Origin: Pseudoxanthomonas kaohsiungensis
GTDB lineage: Bacteria > Pseudomonadota > Gammaproteobacteria > Xanthomonadales > Xanthomonadaceae
NCBI RefSeq assembly: GCF_010211765.1
Contig: NZ_PDWO01000013.1
Span: 1-64,000, forward strand
Length of the DNA: 64,000 bases
Reading direction: 5' to 3'
Position numbers and translations under genes: made by a program. Below the pieces are notes generated by a model. It was not told the origin of the DNA. It searched no databases and worked only from the letters and a program-made list of their open reading frames with translations. This document shows, one piece after another, positions 43,699 to 52,633 of the stretch (positions are counted from its first letter, which is position 1; every line of letters begins with the position of its first letter).

Positions 43699-44988
43699 AT
43701 GTCCAAAGTCCTCGTGATCGGATCCGGTGGCCGCGAGCACGCGCTGGCGTGGAAGCTCGCCCAGTCGCCGCGGGTGACCGAAGTGATCGTCGCCCCGGGC
43801 AACGCGGGCACCGCCACCGAGGCGCGCTGCCGCAACGTGGCGGTCAAGGTCACCGACATCGAGGGACTGCTGGCGCTCGCCCGGGACGAAGGTGTCAGCC
43901 TGACCGTGGTCGGCCCGGAGGTGCCGCTGGTGGCCGGCGTGGTCGACCGCTTCCGCGCCGCCGGCCTGCGCATCTTCGGGCCCACCGCGGCGGCCGCGCA
44001 GCTGGAAGGCAGCAAGGCCTTCGCCAAGGATTTCCTCGCCCGCCACCGCATCCCGACCGCGTTCTACGCGGTGCACACCGATGTCGACGCCGCGCTTGCC
44101 TACATCCGCTCCAAGGGCGCGCCGATCGTGGTCAAGGCCGACGGCCTGGCCGCCGGCAAGGGCGTGATCGTGGCCATGACCCTGGAGGAAGCCGAGGACG
44201 CGGTGCGCGACATGCTCTCCGGCAACGCCTTCGGCGACGCCGGCGCCCGCGTGGTGATCGAGGAGTTCCTGGAGGGCGAGGAAGCCAGCTTCATCTCCAT
44301 GGTCGACGGCCGCACCGCGCTGCCGATGGCCACCAGCCAGGACCACAAGCGTGTCGGTGACGGCGACACCGGCCCCAACACCGGCGGCATGGGCGCCTAC
44401 TCGCCCGCGCCGGTGGTCACGCCCGCGGTGCACGCGCGGGTGATGCGCGAGGTGGTCGAGCCGACCGTCCAGGGCATGATCGCCGACGGCGTCCCGTTCA
44501 CCGGCTTCCTTTACGCGGGCCTCATGATCGACGCCTCCGGGGCGCCGAAGGTGATCGAGTTCAACGTGCGCTTCGGCGATCCGGAGACCCAGCCGGTGAT
44601 GCTGCGCCTGCAGTCGGACCTGGTCGAACTGGTGGAGGCGGCGATCGATGGCCGCCTGCACGAAGCCCGGGCGCAATGGGACCCGCGCCCCTCGCTGGGC
44701 GTGGTGATGGCGGCGCGGCCCTATCCGGAAACGCCAGTCACCGGCGACGTGATCAACGGGCTGAACGCCGTTCCGGCGGGGGCCAAGGTTTTCCATGCCG
44801 GCACCGCGCTGGATGCGTCCGGCAACGTGGTCAGCGCCGGTGGCCGGGTGCTGTGCGTGGCCGCGCTGGGCGACTCGGTGGGCGACGCGCAGCGGCGCGC
44901 CTACGCCGGCGTCGACGCCATCCACTGGGCCAACGAATTCCACCGCAACGACATCGGCTGGCGCGCGATCGGGCGCGAGCGCGGCTGA
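43699..44988 (+). CDS. purD: phosphoribosylamine-glycine ligase (GAR synthetase)
   Basis: Second step of purine synthesis, ATP-grasp fold. 429 residues. VLVIGSGGREHALAWKLAQS at the start, VKADGLAAGKGVIVAMT, the signature RFGDPETQPVMLRL and GGMGAYSPAPVV are conserved. GPEVPLVAGVVDRF marks the substrate loop. It ends 25 bp before the convergent YgiD-like gene. Confidence 0.97.
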   Translation: MSKVLVIGSGGREHALAWKLAQSPRVTEVIVAPGNAGTATEARCRNVAVKVTDIEGLLALARDEGVSLTVVGPEVPLVAGVVDRFRAAGLRIFGPTAAAAQLEGSKAFAKDFLARHRIPTAFYAVHTDVDAALAYIRSKGAPIVVKADGLAAGKGVIVAMTLEEAEDAVRDMLSGNAFGDAGARVVIEEFLEGEEASFISMVDGRTALPMATSQDHKRVGDGDTGPNTGGMGAYSPAPVVTPAVHARVMREVVEPTVQGMIADGVPFTGFLYAGLMIDASGAPKVIEFNVRFGDPETQPVMLRLQSDLVELVEAAIDGRLHEARAQWDPRPSLGVVMAARPYPETPVTGDVINGLNAVPAGAKVFHAGTALDASGNVVSAGGRVLCVAALGDSVGDAQRRAYAGVDAIHWANEFHRNDIGWRAIGRERG

Positions 44989-45013
44989 GCCGCGGCGCCC
45001 GCCACGCAGGCAT

Positions 45014-45892
45014 TCAGACGTTGGCGTCCTCGGGAGGCAGGCCCGTGGCCAGCGGCGCTGCGCCGGGGGCATCGGCAGCGGTTTCCGGGCAGCGCGCGTC
45101 GAGCGTGTAGGCGGTCATCGACAGCGAGCCGTACGCGTACCCGTCGACCAGCACCTCGGCGGCCCGCCCGGCCGCCGCGGACAGCCCCGCCACGTACAGC
45201 AACGGCAGGAAATGGTCCGGCGTGGGCACCGCCAGGCGGAAGTCCGGGTGCGAGCCCAGCGAGGGCACGTCGTGCGGCCGCTCGAGCATCAGCTGGCGCG
45301 CATGCTCGTCGAAGCGGCGGGCCCAGTCGAACGCGCCGTCGGGCTGCTGCCAGTCGATCGCGCGCAGGTTGTGCACGACGTTGCCGCTGCCGACCACCAG
45401 GACCCCATGCTCGCGCAGCGCGGCCAGCTTCGCGCCAAGCGCCAGGTGCCACTCCGGCGGCTTGCGCGCGTCGATCGACAGCTGCACCACGGGGATGTCG
45501 GCCTCGGGGAAGGCATGCACCAGGACCGACCAGGTGCCATGGTCGATGCCCCAGCCGTCGACGTCGGCGCCGACATGGTCGGGACTGACCGCATCGGCGA
45601 CCTCGTCCACCAGGTCCGGCAGGCCCGGCGCCGGGTACTGCACGTCGAACAGCGCCTGCGGGAAGCCGTAGAAGTCGTGGATGGTGCGCGGCCGCGCCAT
45701 CGCCGTCACCGCCGTCGCGTTGACGTACCAGTGCGCCGACACGGCCAGGATCGCGCGCGGCCGCGGCACCGCCGCGCCGAAGGCGCGCCAGGCCTCGGTG
45801 AAGCGGTTGCGCTCCAGCGCGTTCATCGGGCTGCCGTGGCCGAGGAACGCGGCCGGCATCGGCCGCGCTGCGGCCGTGGTCGGGATACTCAT
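45014..45892 (-). CDS. ygiD: YgiD-like extradiol (DOPA-type) dioxygenase
   Basis: 292-residue LigB-superfamily enzyme. It follows E. coli YgiD (4,5-DOPA extradiol dioxygenase) closely: AFLGHGSPMNALE with a metal-site His, AVSAHWYV, TIHDFYGFPQALFDVQYPAPG, DHGTWSVL, GSGNVVHNLR, and PDHFLPLLYV. Zinc or iron binds at the conserved His residues. ATG 45892 has GAGG at good spacing; an ATG six codons upstream is less well placed. Physiological substrate in bacteria is uncertain. Confidence 0.88.
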   Translation of the reverse strand: MSIPTTAAARPMPAAFLGHGSPMNALERNRFTEAWRAFGAAVPRPRAILAVSAHWYVNATAVTAMARPRTIHDFYGFPQALFDVQYPAPGLPDLVDEVADAVSPDHVGADVDGWGIDHGTWSVLVHAFPEADIPVVQLSIDARKPPEWHLALGAKLAALREHGVLVVGSGNVVHNLRAIDWQQPDGAFDWARRFDEHARQLMLERPHDVPSLGSHPDFRLAVPTPDHFLPLLYVAGLSAAAGRAAEVLVDGYAYGSLSMTAYTLDARCPETAADAPGAAPLATGLPPEDANV

Positions 45893-46063
45893 GGGAACCT
45901 CGCGACGCATGGGGGCCACCACTCTAGCCAAACGCGCGGCCGCGGGGCGCATGCGCGGCGCAACGCACCGTGCCAGTCCGGCCGCGCGCGGCCGGTGCCC
46001 CGCCGCCGACGCACCGCGGCCATTGCGGTCTGCTAGGCTCCGCGCAGCCCCGCGGAGACCTGC

Positions 46064-47974
46064 ATGTCCGGCCACAGCCAGTTCGCGCTGCTGACCCAGC
46101 GCCGTTTCCTGCCCTATTTCATCGTGCAGGCGCTGGGCGCCTTCAACGACAACGTCTACCGCCAGGCGATCATCGGCCTGCTGTTCTTCCTCGGGGTGAC
46201 CACCGAACAGCGTTCGCTGTACGCGATGCTGGCGCCGGCGATCTTCATCCTGCCCTACTTCCTGTTCTCGGCCATCGCCGGCCAGGTCGCCGAGAAGCTG
46301 GAGAAGCAACGCCTGATCGTGATCACCACGGCCATGGAGATCGCGATCATGTCGCTGGCCGCGGCCGGCTTCCTGCTGCAGAACATGCCGGTCCTGCTGG
46401 TGGCGCTGTTCTGCACCGGCGTGCAGTCGACCCTGTTCGGCCCGGTCAAGTACTCGGTGCTGCCCGCGATCCTCAAGCCCGAGGAGCTGACCGGCGGCAA
46501 CGGCCTGGTCGAGATGGGCACGTCGATCTCGATCCTGTTCGGCATGATCTTCGGCGGCCTGATCTTCCAGCTGGCCGGCGCGCAGGGCCCGGCGGTGGCC
46601 GCCACCGCGATCGTGCTGCTGGCGGTCACCGGCAACCTGGTCGCGCGGCGGATCCCGCGCGTGGATGCCGGCGCCCCCGGCTTGAAGGTGCACTGGAACC
46701 CGCTGCCCGAATCGCTGGCGGTGCTGCGCATGGCCCGGCGCCAGCCGGCGGTGCGCAACGCGATCCTCGGCGTGTCCTGGTTCTGGTTCTTCGGCACGCT
46801 GCTGACCTCGCAGCTGCCGGCCTACGCGGAAGTGAACCTGGGCGGCGCATCCGGCTCGGCGGCGCTGTACATCGGTGCGCTGGCCCTGTTCTCGATCGGC
46901 ACCGGCGCCGGTTCGCTGCTGTGCGAGAAGCTGTCGGCGCGCACGGTCGAGATCGGACTGGTACCGCTGGGCGCGTTCGGGATGAGCGCGTTCCTGCTCG
47001 ACCTGTACTTCGCCCGCTCCGGCGCGGCACCGGTGGCCGGGCTCGACCTGGCCGGCTTCCTCGCGCAACCGGGGAGCCTGCGCATCGTGGTCGACCTGAT
47101 GGGCATCGGCCTGTTCGCCGGCCTCTTCGTCGTGCCGCTGTTCGCGCTGATCCAGAGCCGGACCCCCGCATCGGAGATGTCGCGGGTGTTCGCCGCGGTG
47201 AACATCCAGAACTCGCTGTTCATCGTGTCCGCCGCGCTGGTCGGCATCGCCCTGCAGCAGGTGCTGGAATGGACGATTCCGCAGGTGCTGCTCGCCCTGG
47301 CCATCGCCAACCTCGTGGTCGCGGGCTGGATCTTCGCCCTGGTGCCCGAGTTCCTGATGCGGTTCCTCAGCTGGCTGATGGTGCGCGCGCTGTACCGCAT
47401 GCGGCCCCGCGGCATCGAGGACAACGTACCCGACGAGGGCGCCGCGCTGATCGTGTGCAACCACGTCAGCTACATGGATGCGCTGATCCTGGCGGCGAGC
47501 ATCCCGCGGCCGGTGCGGTTCGTCATGTACTACCGGATCTTCAACATCCCGGTGATGCGCTGGATCTTCCGCACCGCCAGGGCCATCCCGATCGCCGGCG
47601 CGCGCGAAGACCCGGCATTGATGCAGCGCGCGTTCGACGAGATCGACGCGACCCTGGCCGAAGGCGAACTGGTGTGCATCTTCCCCGAAGGCGCATTGAC
47701 CAAGGACGGCGCCATCGCCCCGTTCAAGTCCGGCGTGGAGAAGATCCTCGAGCGCGCCGCCCAGGCCGGCCGGCCGGTGCCGGTCGTGCCGATGGCCCTG
47801 CGCGGCATGTGGTCGAGCATGTGGAGCCGGCGCGACGGCCGGCTGGGCCGCATGCGCGTGCCGCGCCGCTTCCGCGCGCAGGTGGAAGTGGTCGCCGGCG
47901 TACCTCTGGACGGACAACCGTCGGCCCAGGAGATCGAAGCGCGCGTGCGCGAACTGCGCGGCGATGCCGCCTGA
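46064..47974 (+). CDS. MFS transporter fused to PlsC-type acyltransferase
   Basis: 636 residues. Residues 1-420 are a 12-helix major-facilitator domain resembling the lysophospholipid flippase LplT (LGAFNDNVYRQAIIGLLFF, GVQSTLFGPVKYSVLP). Residues about 440-636 are a lysophospholipid acyltransferase with the NHX4D box (CNHVSYMD) and FPEG. This matches two of the three modules of MFS-PlsC-acyl-ACP-synthetase proteins; the third is absent. Likely role: import and reacylation of lysophospholipids at the inner membrane. Confidence 0.88.
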   Translation: MSGHSQFALLTQRRFLPYFIVQALGAFNDNVYRQAIIGLLFFLGVTTEQRSLYAMLAPAIFILPYFLFSAIAGQVAEKLEKQRLIVITTAMEIAIMSLAAAGFLLQNMPVLLVALFCTGVQSTLFGPVKYSVLPAILKPEELTGGNGLVEMGTSISILFGMIFGGLIFQLAGAQGPAVAATAIVLLAVTGNLVARRIPRVDAGAPGLKVHWNPLPESLAVLRMARRQPAVRNAILGVSWFWFFGTLLTSQLPAYAEVNLGGASGSAALYIGALALFSIGTGAGSLLCEKLSARTVEIGLVPLGAFGMSAFLLDLYFARSGAAPVAGLDLAGFLAQPGSLRIVVDLMGIGLFAGLFVVPLFALIQSRTPASEMSRVFAAVNIQNSLFIVSAALVGIALQQVLEWTIPQVLLALAIANLVVAGWIFALVPEFLMRFLSWLMVRALYRMRPRGIEDNVPDEGAALIVCNHVSYMDALILAASIPRPVRFVMYYRIFNIPVMRWIFRTARAIPIAGAREDPALMQRAFDEIDATLAEGELVCIFPEGALTKDGAIAPFKSGVEKILERAAQAGRPVPVVPMALRGMWSSMWSRRDGRLGRMRVPRRFRAQVEVVAGVPLDGQPSAQEIEARVRELRGDAA

Positions 47975-48158
47975 ACGGCGCGCCCGCCTTTGCCGCCGGC
48001 AGCCGGTCGGTTAGGCTTGCCAGGACGCGCCAGGGGACGCGGAGCGGCGACCGGGGGGCCCGGCGCCATGGATTACCCGCCCGTCGCACCACGCGGCGGC
48101 GCGGACGCACCGCCGTAGCGCCCGATTCCATCACCCGAAACCGCCAGGAGGCACTGCC

Positions 48159-48500
48159 ATGAGTTACGTCCCGCCGCCCACTCCGAACGCCGCGCCGGTC
48201 CACGAGCCGATCCCGAACCACCTGGCCTGGGCGATCGTGTCCACGGTGTTGGCGACCTGCCTGTGCTGCCCGCTGGGCCTGGTCGGCATCGTCGCCATCG
48301 TGTTCTCGGCCAAGGTCAACGGCCTGCTGCGCGCGGGCGACCTCGACGGCGCGCGCCGCGCCTCGGCCAACGCCAAGACCTGGTGCTGGGTCGCCACCGC
48401 GCTGGCCATCATCGGCCTGCTGATGAACATCTACTTCTTCTCGACCGGTGGCATGGCCGAGTACCAGCAGATGCTCGAGCAGATCGAGTCGATGCAGTAA
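48159..48500 (+). CDS. CD225/dispanin-family small membrane protein
   Basis: 113 residues. A Pro-rich N-terminus precedes a membrane-associated CD225 domain: IPNHLAWAIVSTVLATCLCCPLGLVGIVAIVFSAKV, then a conserved short loop with GDLDGARRAS and a second helix (WCWVATALAIIGLLMNIYFF). The family includes vertebrate IFITM proteins; bacterial function is unknown. CCAGGAGGC precedes the ATG. It ends 6 bp before the DUF2752 gene. Confidence 0.88.
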   Translation: MSYVPPPTPNAAPVHEPIPNHLAWAIVSTVLATCLCCPLGLVGIVAIVFSAKVNGLLRAGDLDGARRASANAKTWCWVATALAIIGLLMNIYFFSTGGMAEYQQMLEQIESMQ

Positions 48501-48506
48501 CGGTCC

Positions 48507-48920
48507 ATGGCAGTCTCGCGCACGCTGCGCATTGCAGGCGTGGCATCGGCCGCGGTCGCGGCCGGTGCCGGCGTCTGGCTGTTGCGGACGTTCGACCCCA
48601 ACGCGGCGGGAAGTCCCTTCCCGCCGTGCATGTTCCATGCCTTCACCGGCCTGTACTGCATCGGCTGCGGGCTGACCCGCGCGCTGCACGCGCTGGTGCA
48701 CGGCGACCTCGCCGGCGCCATGGCCATGAACCCACTCGGCGTGCTGATGCTGCCACTGATGGCGCTGATGGTCGCCTGGTCGCAGGGCTGGCAACCGCGC
48801 GTGCTGCGCCCGCTGATGGATGTGGCGATGGAGCCGAAGCTGTGGCTGTGGGTGCTGCCGGGCTACTGGGTGGCGCGCAACCTGCCGTGGCTTCCGTTCA
48901 CCCTGCTGGCACCGGGCTGA
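48507..48920 (+). CDS. DUF2752 membrane protein
   Basis: 137 residues, about three to four membrane helices. The DUF2752 signature is clear: PPCMFHAFTGLYCIGCGLTRALHALVHGD followed by MNPLGVLMLPLMALM. The conserved cysteines (C-X10-C-X2-C) might bind a metal or haem; that is speculation. Six bp after the CD225 gene, so surely co-transcribed. Function unknown. Confidence 0.86.
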   Translation: MAVSRTLRIAGVASAAVAAGAGVWLLRTFDPNAAGSPFPPCMFHAFTGLYCIGCGLTRALHALVHGDLAGAMAMNPLGVLMLPLMALMVAWSQGWQPRVLRPLMDVAMEPKLWLWVLPGYWVARNLPWLPFTLLAPG

Positions 48921-48966
48921 GGCGCGGCATCGCACGCGCTGCGGCGGCACGCTCGATCCGTACCAC

Positions 48967-48988
48967 GTAGAGCGGGGCTCGCCCCGCT
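48967..48988. repeat. GTAG-type REP palindrome
   Basis: GTAGAGCGGGGC-TC-GCCCCGCT, 22 bp, differing from the 17717 copy by one loop base. Lies between convergent DUF2752 and ampE genes. Confidence 0.82.
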
Positions 48989-49060
48989 GCCCGCACGCAC
49001 CACCTTTCCATCAATGCGTGGATAGCCGGACCGGACCCGGCTCGATCGGCATGAGCGCAA

Positions 49061-49951
49061 TCAGCTCACCCAGCCGGCGATGACCAGCAGCGCCAGCAGG
49101 GCCAGCCACAGCAGCAGCATGCGCCAGACCAGGCTCATCGCATCGCGCAGCTCGACCAGCTCGCCCATCACCGGCACCAGTCCTTCGCTGCGGTAATCCT
49201 CGATCTCCTCCGCCAGCTCGCCGCGCACCGCGGCGCGGCCGCTGGCCTCGAGGAAACCGCTCGCCGGCTGCCAGCGGTCGCCGCCGGCCGCGCGCCAGGC
49301 GCGGAACACCAGGTCGAAATTGCCGGCCAGCGCCAGGGCCAGCGTCATCAGGTGCGCCACCGGCCACTCCAGCCATTGCAACAGGACGCGTGCACCGGCC
49401 GCGTTCTCCGCCGGGAGCACCGGTCCATCGACGACCACCGCACGCTCGACCAGGCGGTACAGCACCGCGCCGGCCGGGCCGAGCAGCAGGAACCAGAACA
49501 GCGGCGCGAACCAGCGGCGCAGCGCACTGCGCATCACCACGCCCGGCAACGCCGGGCCTTCGACGACCGCGACGCCCGGTTCCGGTGCCAACCGTGCAAG
49601 GCGCTCGGCACGTGCCTGCGGATCGGAGGCATCGAGCACCGACTCGACGTCGATGTCCAGGTCGCGCGGACCCCAGGTGCAGACCAGCACGACCACGCCG
49701 AACAGCAGGGCCGGAAGTCCCATGAGCCAACCGGACAGGGCAAGCTGCACGGCGCCCACCAGCAGCACCAGTGGCAGCAACGCCAGCCAGATCCCATGCC
49801 GGCCGTACCAGAGGCCACCGTCATCAGGGTGCGACCCGAGCCACAGCAGCCACCGGGCGTACCAGGGGTGTTCGCGCAGCGACCGGGCCAGCGCCGGTGC
49901 GACATGCCCCAGCACCAGCGCAGCGATGACGGCGACCAGCGTAGTGAACAT
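49061..49951 (-). CDS. ampE: AmpE-like inner-membrane protein
   Basis: 296 residues with several membrane helices. The AmpE/CobD-type core RWFAPLFWFLLLGPAGAVLYRL and YRSEGLVPVMGELVELRDAMSLVWR are recognisable. In enterobacteria AmpE is encoded with AmpD and linked to beta-lactamase induction; here no ampD is adjacent. ATG 49951 is preceded by GGGAGGG. Last gene of the minus-strand run from 52510, 52 bp after nudC. Confidence 0.8.
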   Translation of the reverse strand: MFTTLVAVIAALVLGHVAPALARSLREHPWYARWLLWLGSHPDDGGLWYGRHGIWLALLPLVLLVGAVQLALSGWLMGLPALLFGVVVLVCTWGPRDLDIDVESVLDASDPQARAERLARLAPEPGVAVVEGPALPGVVMRSALRRWFAPLFWFLLLGPAGAVLYRLVERAVVVDGPVLPAENAAGARVLLQWLEWPVAHLMTLALALAGNFDLVFRAWRAAGGDRWQPASGFLEASGRAAVRGELAEEIEDYRSEGLVPVMGELVELRDAMSLVWRMLLLWLALLALLVIAGWVS

Positions 49952-50003
49952 CGGTGTGGACCCTCCCTGCGCCGATTCTAGCCGCAGGCCGGTATCGCGG
50001 AAG

Positions 50004-50933
50004 CTAAGCGCGCGTGAGCATCGCCCCGTTCGCATGCCAATGGCGGATGAGGGACCGCGCGATCGAGATCGGCGGCGACAGCAGCAGGCCCTCGGGTTCC
50101 GATCCGTCGCGCGACAGCGCCTCGCCGATCTCCTCGCGGGTGAACCAGCGCGCATCCTCCAGCTCGCCGTCGACCCGTGGCTCGTCCGCTTCGGCCAGTG
50201 CCTCGAACCCGAGCATCAGCGCACCGGGAAATGGCCACGGCTGGGCCCCGAGGTAGCGGCAGGCGCGCACCCGCACGGCGGTCTCTTCATGGACTTCGCG
50301 GACCACGGTCTGCTCGGGTGCCTCGCCGGGTTCGACGAAGCCGGCCACGACCGACCAGCGCCGTGGCGGCCACCCGGGCTGGCGGCCCAGGAGCAGGCGC
50401 TCGCCATCGCTCACCGCGACGATCACCGCCGGGTCGACCCGCGGGTAGTGGTCGTTGCCGCACTTGGCGCAGTGGCCGAGGAAGCCTGCGCGATCGAAGG
50501 CCACGCTGCCTCCGCATACCCCGCAATAGCGGTTGCGCGCATGCCAGTACAGCATCCCGCGCGCATAGGCGAAGAGGCTGGCCAGGTCGGCGGGCCACTG
50601 CGCCGCGGCGCTGCGCAGGTCGATCCAGCGCGGCACGTCCACGCCCGACAGGGTGGCCGCCTCCAGCGCGAACCAGGCCTGTCCCGCGGACAGGCCGAGG
50701 AAAGTCGAGGCCCCCGGCCCGCCGCCAAGCCGCGCGCCGCCCAGGTCGAGCACCCTGCCCTCGGCATCGGCGGCGGCACGGCCTTCGCCATCGAGCACCA
50801 GCAGCCGCGCATCGGGCCACAGGCCGCGCAGGGCCGCGGCATCGGCGCGCAGCGCATCGGCGCGATCGAACGCGGGGGAGCCCGCGAAAGCAAATCCATC
50901 CAGGCGCTGCGGGAATGGCACCGCGTCGCCCAT
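50004..50933 (-). CDS. nudC: NADH pyrophosphatase / RNA deNADding Nudix hydrolase
   Basis: 309 residues. The zinc ribbon has CGVCG and CAKCG. The Nudix box is GFVEPGEAPEQTVVREVHEETAV, followed by the NudC-specific QPWPFPGALMLGF. Cleaves NAD(H) to NMN(H) and AMP and removes NAD caps from RNA. The N-terminal domain is poorly conserved as usual. Starts 5 bp after the erpA stop. Confidence 0.93.
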   Translation of the reverse strand: MGDAVPFPQRLDGFAFAGSPAFDRADALRADAAALRGLWPDARLLVLDGEGRAAADAEGRVLDLGGARLGGGPGASTFLGLSAGQAWFALEAATLSGVDVPRWIDLRSAAAQWPADLASLFAYARGMLYWHARNRYCGVCGGSVAFDRAGFLGHCAKCGNDHYPRVDPAVIVAVSDGERLLLGRQPGWPPRRWSVVAGFVEPGEAPEQTVVREVHEETAVRVRACRYLGAQPWPFPGALMLGFEALAEADEPRVDGELEDARWFTREEIGEALSRDGSEPEGLLLSPPISIARSLIRHWHANGAMLTRA

Positions 50934-50938
50934 GCGGC

Positions 50939-51298
50939 TCAGACGCTGAAACTGCTGCCGCAGCCGCAGGTGGTCTTCGCGTTCGGGTTGCGGATCACGA
51001 ACTGGGCGCCGCTCAGGCCCTCGCTGTAATCCACCTCGGCGCCCATCAGGTACTGCAGGCTCAGCGGGTCGACCAGCAGGGTCACGCCGTCGGTGTTGAC
51101 GGCCATGTCGTCCTCGGCCTGGTTCTCGTCGAACTCGAACCCGTACTGGAAGCCGGAGCAGCCGCCGCCCTGGATGTAGACGCGCAGCTTGAGGTCGCCG
51201 TTGCCTTCCTCGGCGATCAGCTCGCGGACCTTGGAGGCGGCGGCCAGGCTGAAACGCAGCGGCTGCTCGAGTTGCTGGTAGCTGGGCAGGATTTCCAT
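50939..51298 (-). CDS. erpA: iron-sulfur cluster insertion protein ErpA
   Basis: A-type Fe-S carrier of 119 residues. Three conserved cysteines: Cys47 in [11 protein letters not shown], and Cys111 and Cys113 in CGCGSSF. It delivers clusters to apoproteins. Start [14 protein letters not shown] chosen; the upstream frame is Arg-rich and overlaps the bactofilin gap. Between bactofilin (40 bp) and nudC (5 bp). Confidence 0.93.
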   Translation of the reverse strand: MEILPSYQQLEQPLRFSLAAASKVRELIAEEGNGDLKLRVYIQGGGCSGFQYGFEFDENQAEDDMAVNTDGVTLLVDPLSLQYLMGAEVDYSEGLSGAQFVIRNPNAKTTCGCGSSFSV

Positions 51299-51338
51299 GG
51301 CGCCAAGATGGGGGCGGCGGGCGCCCCGATCAAGTCTT

Positions 51339-51782
51339 TCACGCCTTGGCGGCCTTGGCCGCGGTGATCGGCGTGGCGCCGGTGTCCTGCGCCTGCAGCG
51401 CGCGCGCCTCCTGCGACTGGACATGGACCAGCCGCCCGGTGAGCTGGGCGCCGGCGCTCATCTCCACCACCGAGTAGTGCACGTTGCCCTCGACCCGCGC
51501 CTTCTGCGCCAGTTCGATCCGCTCGCCGGCATGGACGTCGCCCACCAGGGTGCCGTTGATGATCACCACCGGGGCGCGGATCTCGCCCTCGACCGTGCCC
51601 TGCTCGGCCAGCAGCAGGCTGGCCGGCTTGCCCTCGGCCGCGACCACCTTGCCCAGGATCCGGCCCTCCACGTACAGGCCGCCGCTGAACTCCAGGTCGC
51701 CCCGGATGACCACTTCCGGCCCGATCAGGGTGTCGATGGCGAAGCCGTCGCGCTGGGTGGACTTGTTCTTGAACATGTTCAT
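51339..51782 (-). CDS. bactofilin (polymer-forming cytoskeletal protein)
   Basis: 147 residues. A central right-handed beta-helix domain of short repeats ([62 protein letters not shown]) is flanked by short disordered tails. Bactofilins assemble without nucleotide into membrane-bound filaments that position envelope enzymes. The ATG overlaps the stop of the preceding coiled-coil gene (ATGA), so the two are coupled. Confidence 0.9.
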   Translation of the reverse strand: MNMFKNKSTQRDGFAIDTLIGPEVVIRGDLEFSGGLYVEGRILGKVVAAEGKPASLLLAEQGTVEGEIRAPVVIINGTLVGDVHAGERIELAQKARVEGNVHYSVVEMSAGAQLTGRLVHVQSQEARALQAQDTGATPITAAKAAKA

Positions 51783-52510
51783 CTCGCTCCCCCGCTACCC
51801 GCGAGTTTCCAGTCGAAAGTCTGCTCGGTGCCCCCCGCGCCGCCTCGCAGCGAGACTCGCACATGCTGCGGGGTGAAATCCTTGGGCAGCATCACGTTGC
51901 CGGTCAGTTCCTGGAAATACCGGAACGAATAGTCCTGGCCGGGCGCGTCGTCGCGCTGGTTGAGGTCGCCCCAGTCCAGGGTGGCCAGCTTGCCGGCGCG
52001 CACGCCCTCGATCGAGAAGCGCAGCTGGCCCTGGCTGATCGCGCCGCGGTTCAGGTTCTGGGTCAGCACCGCGCGGTAGTTCCAGCTGCCGGCCTCGGTG
52101 GGCGCGAACTCGATCGAGTGCACGTTCAGGCCCTTGCGCTGGGCGGTGGCGCCGACCAGCCGCTCGTAGAAGGCCACGTCGGCCCGCAACGCGGCGATCT
52201 CCTCGTCGCGCTCGGCCAGGGACGACTGCAGCTCGGTGTTGGCCGCGCGGCTGATCTGGTCCGAACGCGACAGGGTGACCATGCGCTGGCTCAGTTCCTC
52301 CAGCTGGCGCTGCTGCTGGGCGGCGGTGCGCTCGGCCGTGCGCAACTGGCCGCGGGTGTCGCCCAGGCCCGGGGCGGCGAACCAGGTCGCCAATGCCCAG
52401 GCGCCCGCCAGCGACAACAGCCAGGCGATGGCGATGGCGATGATCCAGCCGCGGGCCGGGAATCCGGGATGGCGCGGAACCACGCGGAAGCGGGGAACGG
52501 GTTCTGTCAT
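51779..52510 (-). CDS. membrane-anchored coiled-coil protein (DUF6776-like)
   Basis: 243 residues. One N-terminal membrane helix (IIAIAIAWLLSLAGAWALATW, about residues 23-43), then a coiled coil rich in Gln/Glu (residues about 55-115), then a C-terminal beta domain. I associate this layout with DUF6776, but the name is from memory. It overlaps the bactofilin start by 4 bp, so it may anchor bactofilin filaments to the membrane; that is inference. First gene of the run ending at ampE. Confidence 0.75.
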   Translation of the reverse strand: MTEPVPRFRVVPRHPGFPARGWIIAIAIAWLLSLAGAWALATWFAAPGLGDTRGQLRTAERTAAQQQRQLEELSQRMVTLSRSDQISRAANTELQSSLAERDEEIAALRADVAFYERLVGATAQRKGLNVHSIEFAPTEAGSWNYRAVLTQNLNRGAISQGQLRFSIEGVRAGKLATLDWGDLNQRDDAPGQDYSFRYFQELTGNVMLPKDFTPQHVRVSLRGGAGGTEQTFDWKLAGSGGAR

Positions 52511-52633
52511 GGGGGACTGGGCAGGCCGGCGTCGGACCGATTCTGCCTATACTGCGGATCGACCGGGCCGGCTAGTGTAGCCCGTGTTTCCTGACCCCAC
52601 CCCGCGACCGCGGCGGACCCGGGAGGAGTGCCC

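Noticed and set aside
42957..44051. Minus-strand frame over the GNAT and purD genes
   Set aside because: Antisense to two recognisable plus-strand genes and with Arg/Ala-rich composition typical of shadow frames.
48068..48118. 16-codon frame (MDYPPVAPRGGADAPP) upstream of the CD225 gene
   Set aside because: Short and Pro/Ala-rich with no ribosome site better than chance. Nothing ties it to regulation of the downstream gene.
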